57,294 bases of DNA from Myxococcus xanthus (GTDB lineage Bacteria > Myxococcota > Myxococcia > Myxococcales > Myxococcaceae): positions 1-57,294 of the forward strand of contig NZ_JABFNS010000048.1 of the NCBI RefSeq assembly GCF_013116825.1. The letters are read 5' to 3'. Of this stretch, positions 14,959 through 23,398 are shown piece after piece. The notes beneath the pieces are model-generated. The model was not told the origin of the DNA and did not search any database. It saw nothing but the letters and a program-made list of their open reading frames with translations. Numbering within the stretch: the stretch's first letter is position 1; each line of letters begins with the position of its first letter. A program made the translations under genes and the position numbers.

Positions 14959-16524
14959 TCAGGCCGCGGACTTCCACCCCGAACGGCTGGGCGGCATTCC
15001 GGGGCCGGGGTCCGTGAAGCGTTGCATGCGCTGGATGCCGTTGCGGTCCAGCACCAGCCGCACGAACTGGACGGAGTCCTGGCTGCGGTCCGTCTCCTCC
15101 TCCACCACCGTGAAGCGGAACACCATGTCCACCGGGTAGCGCTTGGTGCCGCGGATGTGGCCCACGGACAGGTCCGCCAGGTCCACGTACTCCAACGCCA
15201 GCTCCGGCTCATCCATGTCGCGCAGGAAGCGCTCCACGTTGAGGCGGAGGATGTCCGTCACGCCTGTCAGACCGCGCTGCGTGCGCGGCAGGTGCCGCGC
15301 ATCCAGGACAATCTGCTTCTGGTAGCGGATGACCGTCTCCGACAGCTCGCCCTGCGTCGCGGTGAGGAAGTCATCCCGCTGGCGCAGCGCCGCCACCGTG
15401 TCCGGGACCTTCAGCGAAGGCCCGTAGTCCACCCGCTCCTCACACGCGCCAATGACGCGCCCGGTGACGGGGTCCACCAGGTCCGTGGTCCGGTCCGCCA
15501 GGTGCATGGCCGCCACCCGGCTGAGCATCCGGCGCAGGCCCTCCTTGATGCGGTCCTTCACCATGTACCCCACCACGAGGATGAGGAAGAAGTTGAGGCT
15601 GGCCTGCGCGTAGCGCTCCTGCGCCCAGAAGGCCACCGCGGTGGCGACCGTCATGGCGATGCCCGCGGCCAGCGCGAAGAGCATCTCCTCCCAGCCCTGC
15701 CGCTTCTGCCGCCGCTTCGACGACAGGAACAGCACGTTCATGCAGAACTTCTTCAGGAAGCCCAGCCGGAGGATGTACTCCTCGTTGTCCCCCGTGGGAC
15801 TGAGCACGCTGCGCAGCCGGTGCTCCTTGCGGTACGCCTCCTCCCGCAGCACCGCCTCCATCAGCCCCTTGCGCAGCCCATGCCACGGCTCGCCGCGGGG
15901 CAGCGACTTCATGTCCGCCACCGAGCGCCGGAAGCCGCCCTCCACCAGCAGGCTGACGTACTCGTCCACCAGCCGCAGCGACGCCCGCGAGCGCTCCTGC
16001 AGGTGCAGCTCCCCCACCGCGCGCAGCCACACGCGGAAGCGCGCCAGCACCTGCGTCACACCGGCCTGCATGGCCAGGACCTCGGACTCCAGCACCGCGC
16101 ACGCGTCCGTGGTCAGCGCCGCGGGGCCTTCGCACCGCGACTCCACCCCGGTGGCGAAGCGGCGCAGCGCGCCGCGCAGCACGCAGGACAGGAGCTTGGC
16201 CTGGTACACGACGTCCTTCTCGGACCCCATCCCCGTGCGCAACCACGCCTCCAGGCGCACCAGCGGCGAGGTGTCCGAGCTGAGCAGCTCGTTCACCGCC
16301 ATCACCGGCGTCTTGAAGCGCACGTAGTTGTGGATGTCCGCGTAGAAGTCCGCCCGCGGGTACGTCTCCGCGTCGATGTTCAGGCTCCCCGGCAGGAAGA
16401 GATACGCCTCCACGAGGTAGCGCGTCTCATCCGCCCCGGAGGGCTGGTACTCGAGCTTGATCTCAAACTGCTTCCGGTCGTGGACCTCGAAGCGGCTCTG
16501 CAGGGGTGCGGGTAACTGGGACAC
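14959..16524 (-). CDS. Large membrane-associated protein of unknown function
   Basis: A 521-aa protein with no recognised family. Residues 1-~270 are soluble and helix-rich (DADIHNYVRF-like start, then ETYPRADFYADIHNYVRFKT, VVYQAKLLSCVLRGALRRFA). Around 285-330 two hydrophobic stretches (EEMLFALAAGIAMTVATAVA and ASLNFFLILVVGYMV) form a transmembrane pair, followed by a basic stretch (KDRIKEGLRRMLSR). The C-terminal ~180 residues look like a soluble beta/alpha domain (VEEETDRSQDSVQFVRLVLD). The start is GTG 16524. No signal peptide, so both large parts are probably cytoplasmic. Neighbours (HAD hydrolase, organophosphate transporter) do not settle its role. Confidence 0.8.
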   Translation of the reverse strand: MSQLPAPLQSRFEVHDRKQFEIKLEYQPSGADETRYLVEAYLFLPGSLNIDAETYPRADFYADIHNYVRFKTPVMAVNELLSSDTSPLVRLEAWLRTGMGSEKDVVYQAKLLSCVLRGALRRFATGVESRCEGPAALTTDACAVLESEVLAMQAGVTQVLARFRVWLRAVGELHLQERSRASLRLVDEYVSLLVEGGFRRSVADMKSLPRGEPWHGLRKGLMEAVLREEAYRKEHRLRSVLSPTGDNEEYILRLGFLKKFCMNVLFLSSKRRQKRQGWEEMLFALAAGIAMTVATAVAFWAQERYAQASLNFFLILVVGYMVKDRIKEGLRRMLSRVAAMHLADRTTDLVDPVTGRVIGACEERVDYGPSLKVPDTVAALRQRDDFLTATQGELSETVIRYQKQIVLDARHLPRTQRGLTGVTDILRLNVERFLRDMDEPELALEYVDLADLSVGHIRGTKRYPVDMVFRFTVVEEETDRSQDSVQFVRLVLDRNGIQRMQRFTDPGPGMPPSRSGWKSAA

Positions 16525-16598
16525 ACCGGGAGTCTACGCTACATCCCTGTCACGGGGGAGTGACCCCAACGTCACACATCGTTGGGGCCACACGGATA

Positions 16599-18062
16599 TT
16601 ACCCGCCCGTACCGGTCCGATTCGCTGGCGCCGCCGGGGGCACCGGCAGCGTGGCCGGCACGGGCGTGGACTTCGGCTGCGGCCGGGCGTTCCACACCTG
16701 CGTGGCCAGCAGCAGTCCGAGGAAGGACAGCGGCAGCATGGCGTAGGGCCAGTTGCTCCAGTTGGCGGCGGTCTTCGCCACATCCCCCATCGGCAGGATG
16801 GAACCCAGCAGGATGGACTGCAACGCGGTGCCCGCGTACACGGCGCCGTCGATGATGCCAACCGCGAGGCCGGCGTTCTTCTTCCCGCCGAAGTCCATGC
16901 TGGCCGTGCCGGACAGCATGCCGTGCACGCCGATGACACACAGGGACATGAAGATGACCGTCCAGCCCAGGGCCACGCTCTCCAGGACGAACACGGAGAT
17001 GACGGCGCCCACCGACATGCCGGCATAGAGCACGGCGGACACGGGGCCGCGGCGCGAGTCGAAGACGCGGTCGCTGATGACGCCGGCGAACATGCCGCCG
17101 GTGATGCCCGCCACGCACAGCAGCATGCCCCAGTTGGCGGCGACGAACGTCTCGGCAATTCCCGTCGCCTTCGCGAACTTGGGGTACCACTGCATGATGG
17201 CGTTGCGCATGAAGCCGCTGCAGAACTCGATGCAGAGGATGATGATGATGGCGCGGTTGGTCAGCATGCGCTTCAGCACGCCCGCCACCCCCAACGCAGG
17301 CCCCGTCTCGCCGGAGGACGCGTCCGCGGTGTCGAAGTCCGGATGGCCCGCGTGGCTGGGCGTGTCGCGGATGACGAAGTAGTCCACCACCAGGAACACA
17401 GCGAGGATGGCCGCGGGAACGAAGAACGCCCAGTACGTGGGCGCCGCCTTCACGATGAGCCGGCTCCAGTCGTAGGCGAAGTAGATGCCCAGCGAGATGA
17501 GGATGCCGAACACGCCGCCCAGCAGGCCGCGCTCGCGCACGTGGAACCAGGCCGCGTTCACCTTGACGATGGAGACCGCGCCGAAGCTCTGGAAGTACAT
17601 GTTGACGGCGTAGAGGAACGACAGCGTCGCCACCAGGCCGCCCGGCGGCGCCCAGTTGTGCGTCAGCACCGCGTACACCACGCCGCCCATGGCCACGTTC
17701 GCCACCGCCGAACCCGCGGCCGCCATCAGGATGGTCTTCCGGCCCCCCAGCTTGTCCGTCAGCGGGCCATTGAGGAGGAAGGCCACGCCGTAGACGGCGG
17801 TGCCCCACGCGAAGATGGTGCCGAAGTCCGCGTTGGAGGTGCGGTCCCCCATGGCGCTGGTGGCCACGTTGAGGTTGTAGCGCCCCATGTAGAGGAACGC
17901 GTACGTCATGCCCAACGGGAACCAGTTGAAGAACCGGCGGCGCTTGAATGCCTCCGAGTGTCCCAGCTCCACCTTGGGCAGGCGCGCGAGAACGAGGCCG
18001 ATGGCCCCCAGGAGGATGAGGATGGGCAGGAACTGGGCCAGCCAGGGGGGCAGCGACGACAT
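16599..18062 (-). CDS. Organophosphate:phosphate antiporter family MFS transporter
   Basis: A 487-aa inner-membrane transporter of the major facilitator superfamily with about 12 transmembrane segments. The early signature FLYMGRYNLNVATSAM and the loop GPLTDKLGGRKTILM, repeated as GVISDRVFDSRRGPVSAV in the second half, fit the GlpT/UhpT/PgtP (OPA) group, which takes up glycerol-3-phosphate, hexose-phosphates or phosphoglycerate in exchange for phosphate. The exact substrate is unknown. An extra hydrophobic segment at the N-terminus (FLPILILLGAIGLVLARL) and a Pro/Thr-rich tail are additions to the usual fold. Same strand as the unknown membrane gene, 74 bp upstream of it. Confidence 0.85.
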   Translation of the reverse strand: MSSLPPWLAQFLPILILLGAIGLVLARLPKVELGHSEAFKRRRFFNWFPLGMTYAFLYMGRYNLNVATSAMGDRTSNADFGTIFAWGTAVYGVAFLLNGPLTDKLGGRKTILMAAAGSAVANVAMGGVVYAVLTHNWAPPGGLVATLSFLYAVNMYFQSFGAVSIVKVNAAWFHVRERGLLGGVFGILISLGIYFAYDWSRLIVKAAPTYWAFFVPAAILAVFLVVDYFVIRDTPSHAGHPDFDTADASSGETGPALGVAGVLKRMLTNRAIIIILCIEFCSGFMRNAIMQWYPKFAKATGIAETFVAANWGMLLCVAGITGGMFAGVISDRVFDSRRGPVSAVLYAGMSVGAVISVFVLESVALGWTVIFMSLCVIGVHGMLSGTASMDFGGKKNAGLAVGIIDGAVYAGTALQSILLGSILPMGDVAKTAANWSNWPYAMLPLSFLGLLLATQVWNARPQPKSTPVPATLPVPPAAPANRTGTGG

Positions 18063-18141
18063 GCAGCAACCTCTGCGGTGGATTGCGGAACGCCGCGCAC
18101 CCTACCCCGGCACGCGGCCGTGCGAAAACAATGCACGCCCT

Positions 18142-18822
18142 TCAGGGCTGCAGGGCGAGCAGCCGCGTCAACGCGACTTCCGTCTTCGCATCCGGGATGT
18201 CACCGCGCCGGCACGCGTCCAACACGTCCTGGATGGGGCGCCAGTGCAGCTGCGTGCCTTCTTCTAGAGGCGAACCATCCCCTTCGGGCTCCTCGGGTGA
18301 CAGCTCGGTGACGTCCACCGCGGCGGGAAACACCTTTTCGGACAGGATGCCCGGCGCCAGGAAGAAGCCGCCGCCCAACAGCCGGATGTCCTCCGGCCTC
18401 ACGTTGAACCCGGCCTCCTCATGCACCTCTGCCGCGGCGCGGCGACGGAGGCCTTCCTCGCCCTTGTCCTCCGGCTCCAGCAGTCCCGCGACGATTTCTT
18501 CCACGCGCAAGTAGCCAGACGCAGGGTCTGGAACGGTCATCGCGTCCCGGCTGTCCTTCCGGAAATACGCCGCGGGCCGGAGGTTCATCCGCGTCAGGAC
18601 CTCCAGGCCTGACGCGCCGCGGCGGTAGACGAGCACCGCCACCGCGTCCAACCGGGGCCGGTCCACCACGTCCACCCGGTATACGGGAGAGGAAGAGCCA
18701 TCCGCGCGCCGGTTGCGGCAGCGCAGCCGCCGAACCCTGAGAAAGCCCTCGTCACACCTCGCAGAAGACGAGAAATCCTCGATGATCTCGATGTCAGTCA
18801 CACTGGAATGACGCTGCCGCAT
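18142..18822 (-). CDS. Nudix hydrolase with an altered Nudix box
   Basis: A 226-aa member of the Nudix group, which cleaves nucleoside diphosphates linked to other groups. The box region GLLEPEDKGEEGLRRRAAAE continues as VHEEAGF; the usual Arg of REV is Ala here, while the metal-binding EE pair is kept. The N-terminal beta domain (DVVDRPRLDAVAVLVYRRG) and the length fit ADP-ribose or GDP-sugar pyrophosphatase-like enzymes. Start ATG 18822 was chosen because a GGAGAG site lies ~15 nt upstream; the frame to 18900 reads poor sequence. Divergent from the nucleotidase at 18966, so a joint role in nucleotide salvage is possible. Confidence 0.8.
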   Translation of the reverse strand: MRQRHSSVTDIEIIEDFSSSARCDEGFLRVRRLRCRNRRADGSSSPVYRVDVVDRPRLDAVAVLVYRRGASGLEVLTRMNLRPAAYFRKDSRDAMTVPDPASGYLRVEEIVAGLLEPEDKGEEGLRRRAAAEVHEEAGFNVRPEDIRLLGGGFFLAPGILSEKVFPAAVDVTELSPEEPEGDGSPLEEGTQLHWRPIQDVLDACRRGDIPDAKTEVALTRLLALQP

Positions 18823-18965
18823 GTCCGCCTGCTCTCCTGTGGAGTAGGAACGCCGATGGCAGGAACCTGGCCCATCATGGTGGCGTTGCTTGCCCGACAA
18901 AGCTTGATCCCGTACCTTGCGCCCGCTTTACCGCTGTCTCCCTCCCGAAACACGGAATTCTCTTG

Positions 18966-21350
18966 ATGCGTCGCCTCCTGCTCGGCCTCTGCTGCGCCCT
19001 GGCATCTGCTTCGTGCATGCCGGTGCTGGAAGGCCAGGACTACAACCTCGAGGGGCAGGAGGTGCGTCTGACGCTCCTTCATACCTCGGACATCCATTCG
19101 CGCCTCATCCCCTATGACTTCACGCCGTTGAAGACGGACGTGGACCTGGGGACCATCCCGGAAGCGGGTCCCTTCGGCGGCGCCACGCGCATGGGGGCGC
19201 TGCTCAAGCGCGAGCGCTCCCAGGGCGAACGTGTGCTGCACGTGGACTCGGGCGACTGCTTCCAGGGCGCGCCCATCTTCAACCTCAACACCGGCGAGGT
19301 GGAGTTCAAGTTCCTCTCCGAAGCGCGGCTCGACGCGGCCGTCGTGGGCAACCACGAGTTCGACGCGGGCCTCCTCAACTTCACCCAGATGGCGCAGCAG
19401 CACGCGACGTTCCCGCTGCTGGCGGCCAACTACTTCTGGGACGACTGGCGGGCGAACGGCAACCACCAGACGGCCCTGGAAGTGGAGCCGTACACCATCC
19501 GCAACGTGAAGGGCCTCCGGGTGGCCATCATCGGCATGGCCAACATCTCCTCGCTCAACTCCATCGTCGAAGGTGGCAACAGCCTCCAGGTGACGCCGCT
19601 GGAGCAGAACGAGGTGGCGCGCGCCTACGTGGACCTGCTGCGCCCCGTCACCGACCTCATCGTGCTGGTCAGCCACCTGGGCCTCCATGAGGACCAGGAC
19701 GTCATCCAGGGCTACGAGGCCTATTACGAGTACTCCCGCGCCAAGGCCTACGTGCAGCGCCAGAAGGAGCCCTGGCAGGTGCTGGAGTGGTTCGGCCCCG
19801 AAGGGGACGACAAGTCCGTGGTGCGCGTGCGCATCCCCGGCGTGGTGGGCGTGGACGCGGTGATGGGCGGCCACCTGCACGTCGTGCTCAACCCGCCGCA
19901 GCTGCTCACCGACCCCGCGGGCCGCAAGGTGGTGCTCTCGCACTCTGGCGCGTTCGCCAAGTACGTGGGCCGGCTGGAGCTGGTGGTGAAGATGCCCGAG
20001 GTGCTCGGCAGCGGTGAAGGCGGCGAAATCATCAGCCAGGACTACCGCGCGTTCCCCATGGACGCCCTGTGGTGCGACGACGCCATGCGCCGCTTCCGCC
20101 ACGACAGCAGCGTGTTCTGGGAGGAGGGCCAGTTCCTCCGCGACGAGCGCGTCCGTCAGGCCATCCAGGCGTGCAAGAACCAGGAGGACCGGATGACCAC
20201 GCATCTGCTCCAGCCGTACATCCTGGGCATGGACTTCAACTTCCAGCTGACGTCCATCTTCTCCTACGCGCCGCGCGACGTGCAGCGCCGCAACAACTCC
20301 ACGGGTGGTGACTCGCCGCTGGGCAACATCGCCGCGGACTCCATGCGCAAGCGCCGCCGCGTCGAGGCGGAGATGGCGCTCACCAACTCGCTGGGCATCC
20401 GCGACAACCTCTACGCGGGCGTGGTGAGCCAGGAGTCGATGTTCAACGTGTTCCCGTTCGAGAACACCATCAACATCATGTATCTCTCCGGCAAGGAGAT
20501 GCAGGAGTTGTTCGACTTCGTCACCGAGCGCTCCGCGGAGCGCGGCTGCGTCAGCCAGGCGCAGATCTCCGGCGCCCGCTTCACCATGGACTGCGCCCAG
20601 GTGCAGGTGAACGACCTGCAGATCGCCTGCAACCCGGCGCTCAACGGCGCGGACTGCCCCAACCAGGACCGCCAGGGTCATGCGCCGTGGCAGTGCCTGG
20701 TGGACCAGAGCAACGACGCCAGCGTGGGCCGTTGCTACGCGCACCCGGGCACCAACATCCAGATCAACGGCAAGCCGCTGGACGCCACTGGCACGTACAA
20801 GGTCGCGGTCAACGACTACATCGCCAAGGGAGGCTCGGGCTTCAACGTCCTCAAGCGCAACACCACCCGCATCGAGACGGGCATCTCGCTGCGCGACTCG
20901 CTCATCGGCTACATGCAGGGCTTCTGCACCTGCGAGGACATCCTCGCGGGCCGCGAGACGTCGAAGTCGGGCCACTACTGCGGCAACCTCATCAACGGCC
21001 GCTGGACGGTGAACGAACAGGTGGTGGGCGCCTGCCGCGCCGCCGCCGACTTCAAGGCCGCGCTGGACAAGCAGGTGGGCAGTTGCGAGTGCAAGGATCT
21101 GCTGTCGCTCCCCTCGGACGCGGCGGAGCGCTGCGGCGTGCCGGGCCTGACGGCCGAGGACATCCAGAGCCAGTGCGACGTACCGGAGGGTCCGTACACA
21201 GGCCGCTGCAACTGCCGGGATGTGCTGGCGGGCAACAACCCCATCTGCGGCACGGTGACGAACCAGCTGCGGAACTTCTGTGAGAACCCCACCTCCGTGT
21301 CCATCGCGGACGCGGTTGAGGATTCCCGTATCGGCCGGAGGGTGAAGTAA
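18966..21350 (+). CDS. 5'-nucleotidase/cyclic phosphodiesterase-type lipoprotein with Cys-rich tail
   Basis: A 794-aa predicted lipoprotein (LCCALASASC lipobox, lipid-bearing Cys ~17). The N-terminal metallophosphatase domain has LLHTSDIHSRL, VDSGDCFQGAP, GNHEFDAG and GGHLHVV, the ligands of the two-metal site of 5'-nucleotidases, which release phosphate from nucleotides outside the cytoplasm. The C-terminal nucleotidase domain has FPFENTINIM and VNDYIAKGGSGFNV. After ~650 come three short Cys modules (CTCEDILAG, CECKDLLS, CNCRDVLAG, each followed by a CG) not typical of the family. ATG 18966 preferred over TTG 18963. Its TAA touches the next ATG, so it is coupled to the 21351 lipoprotein. 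Confidence 0.9.
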   Translation: MRRLLLGLCCALASASCMPVLEGQDYNLEGQEVRLTLLHTSDIHSRLIPYDFTPLKTDVDLGTIPEAGPFGGATRMGALLKRERSQGERVLHVDSGDCFQGAPIFNLNTGEVEFKFLSEARLDAAVVGNHEFDAGLLNFTQMAQQHATFPLLAANYFWDDWRANGNHQTALEVEPYTIRNVKGLRVAIIGMANISSLNSIVEGGNSLQVTPLEQNEVARAYVDLLRPVTDLIVLVSHLGLHEDQDVIQGYEAYYEYSRAKAYVQRQKEPWQVLEWFGPEGDDKSVVRVRIPGVVGVDAVMGGHLHVVLNPPQLLTDPAGRKVVLSHSGAFAKYVGRLELVVKMPEVLGSGEGGEIISQDYRAFPMDALWCDDAMRRFRHDSSVFWEEGQFLRDERVRQAIQACKNQEDRMTTHLLQPYILGMDFNFQLTSIFSYAPRDVQRRNNSTGGDSPLGNIAADSMRKRRRVEAEMALTNSLGIRDNLYAGVVSQESMFNVFPFENTINIMYLSGKEMQELFDFVTERSAERGCVSQAQISGARFTMDCAQVQVNDLQIACNPALNGADCPNQDRQGHAPWQCLVDQSNDASVGRCYAHPGTNIQINGKPLDATGTYKVAVNDYIAKGGSGFNVLKRNTTRIETGISLRDSLIGYMQGFCTCEDILAGRETSKSGHYCGNLINGRWTVNEQVVGACRAAADFKAALDKQVGSCECKDLLSLPSDAAERCGVPGLTAEDIQSQCDVPEGPYTGRCNCRDVLAGNNPICGTVTNQLRNFCENPTSVSIADAVEDSRIGRRVK

Positions 21351-23321
21351 ATGAAGCGCCTTCTCTTCCTGTCGGCCCTGGCGACGGCCGGCTGTTACAC
21401 CCAGGAAACGCCTCAGCCTGATGGCGTCGCCTCGTTCCGGGTCAACCTCACGGGCATCTACATCGGCGGCACGCGTACCCCGCTGCCGGTGGTGAATGAG
21501 TGCGCCACCGCGCACGGCGGCCAGAACCAGGTGCCGCTGGAGGTTCGCGGCACGGCGGACTGCCGGCTGGCCCTGCCCCGAACGCCGGTGGACTTCGACG
21601 TGGAGATTCTCGCCCTGGACGCGAAGGGGCAGCCCATGGAGTCGTTCAATGGGCCGGTGTCCTTTCGCACGGTGCCGGGCAACCTGATGGGCGAGTACCG
21701 CTATCGCTGGACCCAGCTCACCAACGGCCGGGGCACCGGCACGGTGCGCTCCGGCCAGCTCTACGGCGACAGCCACGTCTGGGTGCAGGACGAGCCGCCC
21801 CAGGTGGATTACGCCGACGGGCAGGTCATCCCCGGCGAGCTGCCCCAGGAGCCGGCGACGCGCACCAACGCCACCGGCCTGTCTCGGCTGATGAAGTTCG
21901 AGGAGCCGACCATCTCCACGGTCCAGGTTCCGCAGAACAGCGATCAGCTCACCGCGTACGCCGGGACGTACATGCGCATCGGGCGCAACCCGGAGGCTGG
22001 CCCGCCGCTGCTTCAGAACTGCCCCGAGGGCGACCCGAACGACAAGCAGCCGGTGACGCTGCTGGTGACGGGCACGGACCCGGGCGGCTTCTTCGTCACG
22101 GACATGACGGCCTGCCGTGTGGGCGAGACCAGCGTCCCGGGCGCCAACATCCAGACGGGTGAGCCGGACGGCTACTACCCCGGCCGCTTCAACTCGCTCT
22201 ACATCTACAACTACTCCTTCCCGGAGGGGCTCGACCCGGGCGACCTGCTGTGGTCGGTGTCCGGCTCCGTGCAGGAGTTCACCGCCACCACGCAGCTCAC
22301 CTTCCCCGCCTGGACGACGCGCGAGCGCGTCCGGCTGCTGCCCCAGTCGGAGTGGGACAAGTACCTGAAGCTGAACCCGCCGGTGGAGATCAACGGCCGA
22401 CTGTGCGGCTACAGCGGTTCGCTCTACATGACGGACCCGCTGTGCGGTTACAGCTACGGCAACTACAAGATGGAGAGCCTGGAGTCGTCACTGGTGAAGC
22501 TCAGCCGGGTGAAGTTCCCGCGCGTCTTCCACAACTGTGACGCCAACGGCAACGGCACCGTCCCCTTCTTCTGTCCCAACACCCGCGCGGGGACGTGGGG
22601 AAGCTGCGGCACGGACAACCCGAACGATCCGGACATCGCCGAGCGGCAGTGCAACATCGACTGCACCATGGGCATTGGCCAGTTCGCGGGTGTCCACTGC
22701 GCCGAGCGCAACACGTACAACGGCTTCGGCCAGTTCGTCGTGGAGATGAACCCCACCGGCGCCGCCGCGGCGGGCCTGGACGAGTCCGTCCCCGGGCGCA
22801 TCCAGACGTTCACCACCACCGTCAACGCCGACCCCACCGTCGTCAACTGGGCCCAGTCGGACACGTTCAGCAGGGATCAGCGCGTCAACGTGTCCTGTGA
22901 CAAGGCGGCCAACGTGCGCTTCGGCGCCAACGGCACGCCGGTGGCGCTGGCGGCCCAGACTCCGCTGCAGCACACCATGGCCGCGGGTGAGGGCATCGTG
23001 TACGCCTCCGTCCAGAACCGCGAGGACGGCACCCTCACCTGCAAGGTGGCGGCGGACGCGCGCACGCGCATCAACCTGGTCACCAAGGACGCGATTCCGG
23101 ATTTGGTTCCCGACTGCCGCGAGGATGACCCGAACGCCGAGGCGGCCCAGCAGTGCCGCAATCTGCATGCGGCCACCTTCGACGTCGTGGGCCACCTGCG
23201 GCAAGTGAGCGCCGCCCGCCCCCGGTGGAACGTGCTGCCTCGCGACGTGGACGACATCTGCTGCTACCCCGGCCCGGGCATGGAGTGCCCGAAGCCGATC
23301 CGGCCTTGCGTCAATCCGTAG
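21351..23321 (+). CDS. Large Cys-rich lipoprotein of unknown function
   Basis: A 656-aa protein with signal LFLSALATAGC (lipidation Cys ~15), so it is membrane-anchored, probably on the outer membrane. The body seems beta-rich, with Ig-like or carbohydrate-module texture (FRVNLTGIYIGGTRTPLP, VDFDVEILALDAKGQ) and many Cys pairs (CGYSGSLYMTDPLCGYSYG, CDANGNGTVPFFC, DDICCYPGPGMECPKPIRPC), consistent with disulfides outside the cytoplasm. DANGNGT resembles a calcium-binding loop. No catalytic motif is recognised. ATG directly follows the nucleotidase stop, so the two are translated together and probably act together. Confidence 0.75.
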   Translation: MKRLLFLSALATAGCYTQETPQPDGVASFRVNLTGIYIGGTRTPLPVVNECATAHGGQNQVPLEVRGTADCRLALPRTPVDFDVEILALDAKGQPMESFNGPVSFRTVPGNLMGEYRYRWTQLTNGRGTGTVRSGQLYGDSHVWVQDEPPQVDYADGQVIPGELPQEPATRTNATGLSRLMKFEEPTISTVQVPQNSDQLTAYAGTYMRIGRNPEAGPPLLQNCPEGDPNDKQPVTLLVTGTDPGGFFVTDMTACRVGETSVPGANIQTGEPDGYYPGRFNSLYIYNYSFPEGLDPGDLLWSVSGSVQEFTATTQLTFPAWTTRERVRLLPQSEWDKYLKLNPPVEINGRLCGYSGSLYMTDPLCGYSYGNYKMESLESSLVKLSRVKFPRVFHNCDANGNGTVPFFCPNTRAGTWGSCGTDNPNDPDIAERQCNIDCTMGIGQFAGVHCAERNTYNGFGQFVVEMNPTGAAAAGLDESVPGRIQTFTTTVNADPTVVNWAQSDTFSRDQRVNVSCDKAANVRFGANGTPVALAAQTPLQHTMAAGEGIVYASVQNREDGTLTCKVAADARTRINLVTKDAIPDLVPDCREDDPNAEAAQQCRNLHAATFDVVGHLRQVSAARPRWNVLPRDVDDICCYPGPGMECPKPIRPCVNP

Positions 23322-23362
23322 TCTTCTGATGATTCTCGCGACCCGGTGACGGGAAGCAGGGA

Positions 23363-23385
23363 GGAGCGGTCCATGGGGCCGCTCC
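23363..23385 (+). other. Hairpin just before the barrel-protein start
   Basis: GGAGCGG (23363-23369) pairs with CCGCTCC (23379-23385) around a 9-nt loop, ending 13 nt before the TTG at 23399 and beside its GGAGAGGG site. It may tune translation or mark an mRNA processing site; this is speculative. Confidence 0.3.
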
Positions 23386-23398
23386 GTGGAGAGGGACA

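Noticed and set aside
18798-21776. A 992-codon open frame on the minus strand
   Set aside because: It lies fully opposite the nucleotidase, has no start signal and reads as His/Arg/Val-rich sequence with no domain; typical antisense shadow in GC-rich DNA.
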